DNA of 64,000 bases from Bacillus sp. SD075 (GTDB taxonomy: Bacteria > Bacillota > Bacilli > Bacillales > DSM-1321): assembly GCF_017355165.1 (NCBI RefSeq), contig NZ_JADILK010000014.1, positions 1-64,000 on the forward strand, read 5' to 3'. Under the pieces are notes generated by a model. The model was not told where the DNA came from and ran no database searches. It saw only the letters and a program-made list of their open reading frames with translations. A program made the position numbers and the translations under genes. Of this stretch, positions 47,013-55,209 are shown piece by piece. Each line of letters starts with the position of its first letter. Position 1 is the first letter of the stretch.

Positions 47013-47675
47013 TTATTTAGTTTCCTCTTCATTTTTATTACTACTACTACTGCTATTTGCTATAAACATGGCAATCTGCGCCTTTTTTTCTACATCTAGA
47101 TCAAGTGTATCGATTATGCTAAAAGGAGATTTTAATAAGAGGGGTTGTGGTTGTGAAATCTTCGTTAATTCGTGTAAGATTTTAATTGAAGTTTGATCTT
47201 GTTGTTTAATTAACTGATTCTGAAGTTGAATCTGAAGTTCCTTATGTTGTTGTTCTTGGAATTGGAGTTGGACTTGAATATTTTCTAGTGGTTGTGAACG
47301 CTTCGTTATTTCCTGTAAGACCTTATTTGAATTCTCATCTTGTTGTTTAGATAACTTATCTTGAAGCTGGACCTGAAATTCCTTCTGCTGTTGTTCTTGG
47401 AGTTGGAGTTGGACTTGAATATTTTCTAGTGGTTGTGAAATCTTCGCTATTTCGTGTAAGATTTTATTTAAAATCTCATTTTGTTGTTTAATTAACTGAT
47501 TCTGAAGTTGAACCTGAAGCTCTTTCTGTTGTTGTTCTTGGAGTTGGAGCTGGACTTGAATATTTTCTAATATATGGTTAAAGTCATCATGCTTTTTATC
47601 ATTTTTCTTAACTTTCTTATATTTCTTCTTTTTGTCTTCTTCTTTATATTTATCTGTTTGATCATTTTTACCCAT
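47013..47675 (-). CDS. Gln-rich coiled-coil protein with three 47-residue repeats
   Basis: Not recognised. 220 residues from ATG 47675 behind AGGGTGGG. A Lys/Asp-rich head (1-33) is followed by three near-identical 47-residue repeats (36-82, 83-129, 130-176). Each starts LENIQVQLQLQEQQQKE, runs on as LQVQLQNQLIKQQ and ends ILHEIAKISQP or similar. Heptad-like spacing of hydrophobic residues predicts a coiled coil. The C-terminal part has SPFSIIDTLDLDVEKKAQIA and a Ser/Asn/Glu tail. It has no signal peptide. The Gln-rich style recalls the tail of the nearby glycosyltransferase; a structural spore-coat or scaffold role is possible but unproven. Confidence 0.7.
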   Translation of the reverse strand: MGKNDQTDKYKEEDKKKKYKKVKKNDKKHDDFNHILENIQVQLQLQEQQQKELQVQLQNQLIKQQNEILNKILHEIAKISQPLENIQVQLQLQEQQQKEFQVQLQDKLSKQQDENSNKVLQEITKRSQPLENIQVQLQFQEQQHKELQIQLQNQLIKQQDQTSIKILHELTKISQPQPLLLKSPFSIIDTLDLDVEKKAQIAMFIANSSSSSNKNEEETK

Positions 47676-47814
47676 TAGGTTCCCACCCTTTTCTATTTAT
47701 TGGTTATGGAAGCACACTTGTATTTCATATTGTGTATTAGTAAAATCGCATTGACATAATATTATTTTTTATGTTTCTAAGTAAATCACTTACGTTGCAG
47801 GAACCAGTTTAAGG

Positions 47815-48290
47815 ACAATCGTAGATAGCTATTTCACCATTTCCTAGTGTTGTTGTCGTCATGAAATGTGTTGCCGTTTCGATCATAATTACAGAATTGT
47901 TCTTGGTATTTATTGTATCGTCGTCCACATTGATGGTGTACGCAGCAGTAGCACCTAATAGTCAAGGGGTCGGTAGTCCTTGACACGTTATTTTCACAGG
48001 GCCACTCGGAAAACTAGGAATGGTAAAGTAATGGCCATTTAATGCAGGGCAACCATGGATACACCGTAATCAAAGAAGTTATTAGTTGGTGTGTACTTAA
48101 AACAATTTGAAGCTTCTCTGCCCCAGGATGGATGTTGGGAGCGGGGTCTAACTCTTCAAAAGTAACGGAAGCCAAATTAACGTTACAGCCTAAGCAGTAT
48201 TAATCAAAATGGTTGGTGTATTATTAAGGGTGTATGGGTTTCCCATATTGTTATTTGCATGGATAGAGAACAACTTCACCATTCTTTCTA
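47815..48290 (-). pseudogene. Decayed possible surface protein
   Basis: In transcript order the frames give VKLFSIHANNNMGNPYTLNN, then LASVTFEELDPAPNIHPGAE, KLQIVLSTHQLI, GHYFTIPSFPSGPVKI and ATAAYTINVDDDTINTKNNS, and finally VIMIETATHFMTTTTLGNG and EIAIYDCP. These strand-rich, Thr/Asn-rich pieces look like a bacillar spore-surface or secreted beta-type protein, but I cannot name the family. Several stops and frameshifts break it. Upstream (48290-48470) nothing is seen. Confidence 0.45.
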
Positions 48291-48499
48291 TAATTATTCA
48301 ACAAGCCTTTGAATGACTGAGCGTTTGCCATGTGTAAACGTAAACTTATAGCACCTTGCAATAAAAAATCCAAAAAACACTTTATAAAGGAAAAATCGCT
48401 ATCCTTTTGGTAATAATATAATTTTACGAGAATTATAATTTGTATAACTGCCGTATTTTACGTTCGTTATTGTAAATGGATTGGGCGCCAGGGTGGGGT

Positions 48500-48860
48500 C
48501 CTTCTTCGACTGATCATACAATAAATCCCAGAAAAAAGTTTGCGACACGTATATCGCGAATTGCTTCCAGGAGGACTATAACTATACGAAAAACGCCAGA
48601 GTCCATACTTAGGAAGGAGGGCCGGCTGGCCTCCCGGCATTTAAAGAAGGCCGTAGCATTCGTTGGCGCGGAACATGTCGGCATCCATACTCGGAAAAAC
48701 GTTTGGCTTTTGGTTATACAAAGACATGAAGGATATTGCCATGCTGCAACAGAACCTGCATCATTCCCATCCATTTGTCACTCTACCCAATATAGGTATT
48801 AATGAAGAAGAAACAAAAAATGCACTAATTACAGTTATCATTTCATTTTTCAAAAATAAA
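48500..48860 (+). pseudogene. Tyrosine recombinase relic, copy B
   Basis: Frames give HLKKAVAFVGAEHVGIHT and, after a one-base shift, LGKTFGFWLYKDMKDIAMLQ then QNLHHSHPFVTLPNIGINEE. This is the catalytic half of the solitary integrase family. HTLRK has become HTLGK, losing the active-site Arg, and the nucleophile Tyr position reads Asn. Together with the frameshift this shows a dead gene. It is the sister of copy A 2 kb upstream. Confidence 0.75.
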
Positions 48861-49044
48861 AATGCCGCATTCAAAACGTTCGAACAATATAAACTAGTTC
48901 GTACTTTTACAAACGTTAAAAATAGTGATAAGCCTCCGTTTTAAAAATACTATACAGGCCCTTTTGAATGAATTTCTATATATTGTTTATTGTTCAGCGT
49001 CATAGCAACCCAAAATAACTCCTTTTTAGCTTTAATGGAGTTAT

Positions 49045-49500
49045 TTTTTATTTATAAATCTTTTAATTCCTTTTCCTTAGTTACAATAATGTGGCGCCAA
49101 TCGGCATCCAATCTGGTAAACTTTAAACGCTTCATTTCTTTTAGCATAAAAAGAACTTGCCTCATCAATTTTTCGGATACAGCCCCTCCAGATTCTAAAT
49201 GCTGAAATAAAGTTACACTCCTGAAATATTACATAACCATATAATTTCACCAGCCTTATAACGCCGTGGAATAGTGGGAGACTCATGTTCAATTTTCAAT
49301 ACAATACATTCCATCCTTTAACGGCATACTCCGGTTTTGCACAAATTTCCACACATTTGTTTGACAAGTTTTTAAAAATGGCCCATTGCACTGCCTTACC
49401 AATGAGTAAACAAAACAACGATGGATTTTTATTACTCTTCAATAACACCACTTTTAAACACTCCTTCACATTTCCTATCAAACTATTACTTTTTATCCTT
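49045..49500 (-). pseudogene. Third kinase-like domain, decayed
   Basis: Scattered minus-strand frames give IGKAVQWAIFKNLSNKCVEI and CAKPEYAVK (compare GKGHQGAVYRVSEETCVKLY in the intact tandem gene), then IEHESPTIP. A clean last piece reads LMRQVLFMLKEMKRLKFTRL then DADWRHIIVTKEKELKDL (compare LLYILRELKQAKFTMIDAPL then RHIFV). At least three frameshifts are needed to join them. It is a broken single-domain relative of the 40327-41508 gene, so this domain was once more widespread in the locus. Confidence 0.7.
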
Positions 49501-49730
49501 TTTTCTTTTTCTCTCATTAACCTGCTTCCCCTTATCATTGCCATTGTGAAAGGAGACGTTCTCCACAAAGATTAGTGAAATAATAACTGATATAAAACAT
49601 TTTGAAAAATCCCTTCAATAATAAAAGGTAATAATTTCACGTAAGGATTTTGATGAAAATACACACATAAATATCTTGTTGTGAGCTTATTATGTTTTAT
49701 GTAAAAGATTAGAGTTTGCTATAGTCAAGT

Positions 49731-49780
49731 ACCAGGTCACCCAGTAATGTTTACTTGTCGACCTCATAATACGAAGCAAT
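49731..49780. repeat. Decayed copy of the 35159 hairpin and flank
   Basis: GGTCACCCAGTAATG followed by CTTGTCGACC and CATAATACGAAGCA parallels GGTCAACCAGTAATT, ACTGGTTGACC and TATAATACGAAAGCA at 35159-35203. Similarity continues past the hairpin, so this is a copied element and not just two unrelated terminators. No gene is attached here. Confidence 0.45.
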
Positions 49781-49903
49781 GTTAACGGAAATAAGAAACA
49801 GTTATATAACAACTTACATGGTATAATTAATAAAGAAAAACGCTTACAGAAATAGGATAAACTAACTGTTCGGAAAATTCATTCTTTTGGGAGTCGATGA
49901 AAG

Positions 49904-50548
49904 TTGACAGTGGATAATAAAATAAGGAAAGAACAAACGATTTTTAACCATATTGGAAATACAATCCAAACGGAAGATAGAGAAATTAATGTGATTGCTA
50001 AATTAGAAGAACCTCTAGTTGTAGTTTTAGGAAATGTTTTGAGTGAAGAAGAATGTGACGGTCTTATTGAATTGTCAAAAAATAAAATGCATCGTTCCAA
50101 AACTGGAGTTACGCACGAAGTAAATGAGATAAGAACAAGCAGTAGTATGTTTTTCCAAGAAAATGAATATGACATCATTACCAAAATTGAAAAAAGGATA
50201 TCTACAATCATGAATATCCCCCTTGAACATGGAGATGGTATTCAAATTCTTAAATATACTCCTGGTCAAGAGTATAAAGCTCATTTTGATTTTTTTACAT
50301 CTTCAAGTACAGCAACAAAAAATAATAGAATCAGCACAATCATCATGTACTTAAATGATGTGGAGCATGGAGGAGAAACCTTTTTTCCTAAACTGAATTT
50401 CTCTGTGTCCCCGCGAAAGGGGATGGCTGTGTATTTCGAATATTTCTATAACGATAAAAACATAAACGAACGAACTTTACATGGTGGAGCGCCCGTTATA
50501 ACAGGGGAAAAATGGGTTGCAACACAATGGATGAGGAGACAAAAATAG
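49904..50548 (+). CDS. Prolyl 4-hydroxylase-type Fe(II)/2-oxoglutarate dioxygenase
   Basis: 214 residues of the P4Hc family, which hydroxylates proline in peptides, for instance collagen-like repeats. The double-stranded beta helix has the metal triad His127 and Asp129 (KAHFDFF) and His193 (TLHGGAP), and the 2-oxoglutarate Lys203 (GEKWVATQW). ISTIIMYLNDVEHGGETFFP is the family block. The start is TTG 49904 with GGAG 11 bases upstream. An extended -10 TGGTATAAT lies about 75 bases upstream. Related enzymes are known in B. anthracis and B. cereus, where exosporium collagen-like proteins are candidate substrates. None is intact in this window. Confidence 0.9.
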   Translation: MTVDNKIRKEQTIFNHIGNTIQTEDREINVIAKLEEPLVVVLGNVLSEEECDGLIELSKNKMHRSKTGVTHEVNEIRTSSSMFFQENEYDIITKIEKRISTIMNIPLEHGDGIQILKYTPGQEYKAHFDFFTSSSTATKNNRISTIIMYLNDVEHGGETFFPKLNFSVSPRKGMAVYFEYFYNDKNINERTLHGGAPVITGEKWVATQWMRRQK

Positions 50549-50598
50549 GCTGAAGATTGATGATGTGCAAAACGATAGATTTTAAATGACTCAAATTC

Positions 50599-50627
50599 AG
50601 GTGCCAAATGAACAAAGGCACCTTTTC
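50599..50627 (+). terminator. Terminator of the prolyl hydroxylase gene
   Basis: Arms AGGTGCC (50599-50605) and GGCACCT (50617-50623), followed by TTTCGTT. Confidence 0.75.
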
Positions 50628-50846
50628 GTTCATTTAGAAACTATTTACAAAAATTCCCAACGTTGAAATCAAAAAAGAAAGATCAATAGTCTTAATTAAC
50701 ACTGGCCCGGCGCTTTGAACTCCAAAATTTCCGTTCGCCCTTAATCCTAACAATCGATTCGACTATCAAGGGTTTCAAACAAACTTTTACTCTAGGAATT
50801 TCGTTAAGTTTTATTTGAAAATAATCTGTATGCATAAAAAAACTTT

Positions 50847-51626
50847 TTATTTACCTTTGTTGCTCTTTCTAAAATTATCGTAATCAGTCTTAATGTAATG
50901 AAATACCCTCGCGTTACCATTATGGTCTGGATGAGTAATTTTTAATAACCCTTTATATTCTGCTAATACTTCTTTACTGCTCGCCATTTTAGAGAGCCCT
51001 AATTTTTCACTATAATCATTTGATTGAGTAGTGGAGTCAATACTGTAATTGTTTCTGATATTTTCTTTTAATTTTATCAATTCATTACGTAATTCAATAT
51101 TTTCTTTTAACAATTCCTTTGTTTCATTTTGTAATGCACTTTTTTCATTCTTTAGAATGGCAACTTCCTTTTTGAACATATCCCTTTGCTGAATCAATAT
51201 TCTTTTTCCAGTCTCATGAAGTTCTTCGATTCCTTCTATATGCTTATCTTGAGCTTGTATTTTTAATTTTAATCGATGTATGATTTCATCTTTATTTTGA
51301 TCTATGATATCATTTATAGCCAGCTTTGAAGCTGTGTCATCGCTTATGTATCCATTGTTCCTCTTTCCATTTCCCGCGTATTTAATCTTCCCTTCACGAA
51401 GCCAGCGCCTAATAGTTTGTACACTATTACTTTCTGTTACTCCTGCATCTTTTAACATTTCAAATGCTTGATCGATGTCATCCATTATGTATCCAGTTTT
51501 TCTATTTCCGTTTCCCCCCTCATATTTAATCTTCCCTTCACGAAGCCAGCGTCTAACGGTTTGTATGCTACTGCTTTCTGTTACTCCTGCATCCTTTAAC
51601 AGGTTGAAAGCTTGATCTGTGTTCAC
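50847..51626 (-). CDS. HTH-HTH-coiled-coil-J-domain protein
   Basis: 259 residues from GTG 51626 behind AAAGGGGG. Two tandem MerR/excisionase-like helix-turn-helix units (4-47 and 52-95) are nearly identical: AFEMLKDAGVTESNSVQTIR then RWLREGKIKY. A long coiled coil (about 106-192) follows. The C-terminus VLAEYKGLLKITHPDHNGNA (220-239) with HPD at 232-234 fits a J-domain, which would recruit DnaK. A DNA-binding protein that contacts the Hsp70 system is unusual. The DNA of the two HTH units is a direct repeat, so the duplication is recent. No neighbour explains its role; it may derive from a phage or plasmid. Confidence 0.7.
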   Translation of the reverse strand: MNTDQAFNLLKDAGVTESSSIQTVRRWLREGKIKYEGGNGNRKTGYIMDDIDQAFEMLKDAGVTESNSVQTIRRWLREGKIKYAGNGKRNNGYISDDTASKLAINDIIDQNKDEIIHRLKLKIQAQDKHIEGIEELHETGKRILIQQRDMFKKEVAILKNEKSALQNETKELLKENIELRNELIKLKENIRNNYSIDSTTQSNDYSEKLGLSKMASSKEVLAEYKGLLKITHPDHNGNARVFHYIKTDYDNFRKSNKGK

Positions 51627-51639
51627 GTTGGTCCCCCTT

Positions 51640-52100
51640 TCCCCTTATTACACGATGTAAAGTTACCTCGAATGAGATTAGCCTATTACCAGGAATATAT
51701 TTCACAAAGAATGCGGCTAATTTGTATGTCAATGTTTTAAATAATAGCATAGCCATTTTCTAAACAAAGAACAAATAGATGAAGAATATATGACGAATAT
51801 CACAGAAAAATAACGATAAGGTATCAAAGTTAAAAGTGTGGAACCCAAATAAATTATCGGTAATTACGTAAATCATGATATGAATGGTGGAGTTCGGTTT
51901 TTAAGAGCAATATATATATGAATCCAGGACCTGGGGACAGTGAAAATGTACGTCTACATTTTGTTATCTTACATACTATGTTACAGTTCGGGATGATCCT
52001 TGGCTGCTTATGAAAAGAGATAAGAATCATACCTTTAATTCCGAATGGAATTCTGCAAGTAAAACCTTACTTTACTACTTTAAGGAAATTCCCATATTAA
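51640..52100. other. Intergenic stretch, nothing supported
   Basis: About 460 bases upstream of the HTH-J-domain gene. It must contain that gene's promoter, but no element can be named with confidence. No ORF with a ribosome site was found. Confidence 0.4.
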
Positions 52101-52142
52101 AAATCCCAATCTCTCCGTGATATAGATGAGAAATTGGGATTT
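52101..52142. terminator. Terminator of the VOC gene
   Basis: Arms AAATCCCAATCTCTC (52101-52115) and GAGAAATTGGGATTT (52128-52142), with an internal mismatch. T-rich sequence follows on the minus strand (TTTTTAATATG) and, more weakly, on the plus strand. Confidence 0.75.
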
Positions 52143-52214
52143 ATTTATTTAACAAATAACAGTTGCAACTATTAGTTAGTCACAAGAAGCTGTTATTGTT
52201 TAAACTAGAAAAAA

Positions 52215-52640
52215 TTATTGTTGACCCTCTGTATATATTTGAAAGGTTACACCGAATTTGTCAGATACAATTCCATAAGCAGGACTGAAAAAAGCTTCCT
52301 GAAGCGGCATTTTCACTTCTCCACCTTGCGACAAAGTTTCAAAGATTCGTTTTGATTTTTCAATATCGTTCATTGAAATACAGATCGTGACTTGATCTCC
52401 AGACTGACTGGTTTGACCTGGAAACGTATCGGAAAACATGAGGTCGGTTTCCCCAACCTTTAACATTGCGTGTGCCACAAGATCCTTTGCTTCTTCTGGC
52501 AGAGGAAATTCAGGGTTTTCTGGCATCTCTCCAAAAGATTGATTAAAAAGGACTTTTGCATCCAATGCTTTTTCGTAAAATTGAATCGCTTCCTTCGCAT
52601 TTCCGTTCATCATTAAATATGGAGATAATCGCATGGTCAT
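52215..52640 (-). CDS. VOC-superfamily protein, PhnB-like
   Basis: 141 residues of the PhnB/YonH-type glyoxalase-fold family, function unknown. Signatures: RLSPYLMMNGNAKEAIQFYE at the N-terminus, AKVLFNQSFGEMP, HAMLKVGETDLMFSDTFPG, and the C-terminal FFSPAYGIVSDKFGVTFQI. The family often lacks a full metal-binding set and is misnamed demethylubiquinone methyltransferase. ATG 52640 follows AAAGGAG. Monocistronic; terminator downstream. Confidence 0.9.
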   Translation of the reverse strand: MTMRLSPYLMMNGNAKEAIQFYEKALDAKVLFNQSFGEMPENPEFPLPEEAKDLVAHAMLKVGETDLMFSDTFPGQTSQSGDQVTICISMNDIEKSKRIFETLSQGGEVKMPLQEAFFSPAYGIVSDKFGVTFQIYTEGQQ

Positions 52641-52830
52641 AATTAAGTAGCTCCTTTTGCTTTAATTTTTACTAAGCTTGAGAGATTTCCAAGCTTCCTT
52701 TTGAACTGGTTAGTGGCAATAAATGATTTACCATTATTACCCATAATTAAATTTTACAACAAGGAACATGCGTTCGTCAATGAGATCTTACTGAAAACTA
52801 TCAATTTTTTTGTTTGTTAATGATTTAATT

Positions 52831-52870
52831 GACAATTCCAAGGTTATTTGTTCAACCTTGAAGAATTGTC
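52831..52870. other. Hairpin in the VOC/IS110 interval
   Basis: GACAATTCCAAGGTT (52831-52845) pairs with AACCTTG (52854-52860) and GAATTGTC (52863-52870), with an AA bulge. No T-run follows in either direction. It may be an operator or part of the IS110 left flank. The rest of 52660-52985 holds nothing recognisable. Confidence 0.35.
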
Positions 52871-52989
52871 ATTTCGCAATATATATTACGATGATGTAGT
52901 CATCGAAAAGTTGATTTGATTTATTATCGGTTTTCAAGTCATGAATCCATTTCAATCAAGGACACGATGAAATGAAAACATACTAAGAT

Positions 52990-53031
52990 TAGTAGTGCGG
53001 ACCAAGGCATTGGTCCACACTACTATTTTTT
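52990..53031 (+). terminator. Terminator-like hairpin upstream of the IS110 gene
   Basis: TAGTAGTGCGGACC (52990-53003) pairs with GGTCCACACTACTA (53012-53025), one mismatch, followed by TTTTTT. No plus-strand gene precedes it, so it may insulate the element from outside transcription. Confidence 0.7.
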
Positions 53032-53040
53032 ATATAGTAG

Positions 53041-53215
53041 AAATGAAGAATAGGTCGATCATGCCTTAGGATCTAGAATCCGTAATTAAAACGGACCTTC
53101 TTCATTTACCTTATTTGAATCAGGTTTTAGTATGTTGGATCCTAGAGATCGTGTATAAGAATTTAGAGTCGAAAAGTGTAAGATGAAGGCTTCAATTTAA
53201 GAAAATTGTAGGAGG
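53041..53215 (+). ncRNA. Candidate IS110 bridge RNA region
   Basis: Non-coding region just upstream of the IS110 transposase. A 10-bp stem AAATGAAGAA (53041-53050) / TTCTTCATTT (53098-53107) encloses a large internal loop and an inner hairpin TCCGT/ACGGA. A second, imperfect stem CTTATTTGAA (about 53110-53119) / TTCAATTTAAG (53191-53201) encloses another large loop. Two stem-bounded loops in the left-end leader is the layout known for IS110 bridge RNAs, which carry target- and donor-binding loops. Similar strings GGATCTAGA and GGATCCTAGA occur in the two loops. The assignment is inference without a computed fold. Confidence 0.45.
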
Positions 53216-53220
53216 ATAAC

Positions 53221-54419
53221 ATGAAACATGTAATTGCCTTTGACGTGAGTATGGGAAAGAGTTACATGGTCATTTATAATGGCTTGAAAAAATGTATTTA
53301 TGAAGCTGAAATTAAACACACCAAACCTGAGTTTGAAAAGTTAAGAGCTCGGATTGATGAATTAATCGAAGGATATGGGGACCAACCTTATATTGTGTTC
53401 GAATCAACTGGTGTCTATTCTCGGCAATTGGAACGCTTTATGCGTGATAACTATTTTTCCTACTGTCTTTTAAACCCTCTAGAGGCTAAAAAGCAATGTG
53501 ATGCCTTAAGGATTCATAAAACTGATAAAAGTGATGCCCATCAATTGGCTTTAACTCACTCCTCTGTCTCCCGAAAGAAGACAAACGGGACAGACACCCT
53601 GTTTCAACAGTTGAAGTCACTTTCGAGATTTTACAGTGAGCTTGATGATGATTTATCGGTAACTCGTAGTCGCATGCATAAAGTCATTCAGTTGACCTTT
53701 CCTGAACTGGAAAAACTCTTCACCATTAAATCTGATTTATTTCTAAACATTGTCCAATTGTTTCCACATCCAGATTTTGTTCAGGGACTTTCAAAAACAA
53801 TTATTAAAAATAAAATACGTGCCAATACAAATAAAAATATCTCGGGAGCGAAGGCAGAAAAGAAAGCAATCGCACTAATTGAGGCGTCCCAGCAGTCCTA
53901 TCCAGCTGTTTCTTCATCGGATGTTTTATGCGAGCAACACGGTCATACGCTAGACGTTATCAAGAACTTCTCCAACAGAAGGAACAATGTATTAATGATA
54001 TGGTCCAATTAGCAGAAAAACGCAACGAATACAAGGTGATCTTGAGTTTTCCAGGCATTGGCCCCAATACAGCAGTTCGCTTAATAGCAGAAATCGGAGA
54101 CATCCACCGTTTTGAGAATAACAAACAATTAAATGCTTTTGCGGGTAGTGACATACGCCGATTCCAATCAGGAAAAACCTATTTTAAGGACAAAATTAAT
54201 AAGCGTGGTAATAAACACTTACGAAAACTGCTGTTCCTAATCATTCAGAACATGATTAAACAGAGACGTTACGGACAGAATCATATCGTTGATTATTACG
54301 ACAAATTAAAAACGCAACCCTATAACAAATGTCATAAAGTTGCGTCCATCGCCTGTGTGAATAAGCTTTTGAAGAACATCTTCTTTCTTCTTTCTTATTT
54401 CACACAATATGAACTATGA
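53221..54419 (+). pseudogene. IS110-family transposase, one-base frameshift
   Basis: Nearly complete IS110 transposase split over two frames. The N-terminal RuvC-like DEDD domain has IAFDVSMGKSYMV (first Asp), IVFESTGVYSRQLERF (Glu) and IHKTDKSDAHQLALTHS (later Asp). The C-terminal domain, in the next frame, has FPGIGPNTAVRLIAEIGDI, LNAFAGSDIRRFQSGKTYF with the catalytic-type Ser, and KRGNKHLRKLLFLI. The frames meet at GATGTTTTATGCG (about 53918-53930): five T instead of four would restore one ORF. ATG 53221 follows AGGAGG. Freshly inactivated, unless the base is a sequencing error. Confidence 0.88.
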
Positions 54420-54622
54420 TTACGGCTTGGCCTCCAAATCATAGTTTTATAAATAATAACATAATCAAATGACCTAGTAAAAAAATCCAAGTTGGCTAGA
54501 TCTATTTTGTATGCATATATTTAACAATTCGTCACCCAATTATTATTAGTAACCCTGAACACTCTGTACATTCTAAATACTAATAAATTAATTCAAGCAA
54601 AGACATTGACTAATCGTAAGAA

Positions 54623-54657
54623 AGGCATGAGCCCAGTAGATTACCAGTTTCATGCCT
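54623..54657 (-). terminator. Terminator of the DoxX gene
   Basis: Arms AGGCATGA (54623-54630) and TCATGCCT (54650-54657), with a 19-base loop. On the minus strand it is followed by TTCTTACG; moderate strength. 54420-54622 is the right flank of the IS110 element; its exact end cannot be set by eye. Confidence 0.5.
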
Positions 54658-54707
54658 CTAGATTGCCTAAAAAGGTGTTTAATTTTTTGTGATATCGTTT
54701 ATTGGTA

Positions 54708-55136
54708 TTAACTTGCTATCATTTTTGAATCTTGTCTTTTTTTAAGGGTAGGTAACTTAGAGTCTATAGATAGGAATCGGCTCCCATTCAATACTAGGTG
54801 AAGTGCAATAATCATAAGAATGAGATCCAGTTCGTACCCTGTGCCTTCTCCATTACCCATAAAACCTGCTGGGAATTTCACATAAACAATTGCACCAGCC
54901 ATGATGAATACAAGGAGGGCAGAAATTATTCTTGTTCCAAGACCTATAATTAATGCAATTCCTCCAACCAATTCAATAATACCGACTACATAGGCCATGA
55001 ATCCAGGAATGCCTATACTTTGAAACCATCCTGAAGTGTTATCCAATCCTCCTTTGAATTTTGACAAACCATGCAAGAAAAATGAAATTCCCAACATAAC
55101 CCTTAATAAAAAAGTTCCGATCTCTTGTTTATTCAT
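54708..55136 (-). CDS. DoxX family membrane protein
   Basis: 142 residues, four helices, DoxX family (related to thiosulfate:quinone oxidoreductase subunits and to YfiD/CatD-type proteins). Conserved: LLRVMLGISFFLHGLSKFKG (helix 1), GFMAYVVGIIELVGGIALII (helix 2), and the Gly-rich loop FMGNGEGTGYELDLILMIIA. The family role is unclear; links to redox stress at the membrane are known. ATG 55136 follows AAAGGAG. Its promoter region carries the same operator as the BlaI-type repressor gene upstream, so it is the likely regulated output of that module. Confidence 0.88.
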   Translation of the reverse strand: MNKQEIGTFLLRVMLGISFFLHGLSKFKGGLDNTSGWFQSIGIPGFMAYVVGIIELVGGIALIIGLGTRIISALLVFIMAGAIVYVKFPAGFMGNGEGTGYELDLILMIIALHLVLNGSRFLSIDSKLPTLKKRQDSKMIAS

Positions 55137-55161
55137 GACACATCTCCTTTTGATTTATTTC

Positions 55162-55180
55162 ACACTACAAAGTGTAGTGT
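55162..55180. promoter_or_regulatory. BlaI/MecI-type operator at doxX
   Basis: ACACTACA-AAG-TGTAGTGT is a perfect 8-bp inverted repeat, 26 bases upstream of the doxX start. The core CACTAC-N5-GTAGTG recurs at the repressor's own promoter (56487-56505). Confidence 0.75.
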
Positions 55181-55209
55181 AAGATGGTAAAAAAATCAAG
55201 TGAAAGTCA

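Noticed and set aside
47150..47570. Regular 141-base repeats that might be taken for a CRISPR-like array
   Set aside because: They are coding repeats of one ORF with no variable spacers and no cas genes nearby.
48476..48774. ORFs on both strands over the integrase relic
   Set aside because: Both are open by chance; only the scattered pieces matching the integrase family make sense, and they need a frame change.
49835..49848. cre-like GAAAAACGCTTACA before the prolyl hydroxylase
   Set aside because: Two consensus positions fail and it lies downstream of the likely -10, so it was not annotated.
53900..53935. Programmed frameshifting in the IS110 transposase
   Set aside because: The site lacks a true slippery heptamer and downstream structure, and IS110 transposases are normally one ORF. 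A lost T in a T-run explains it better.
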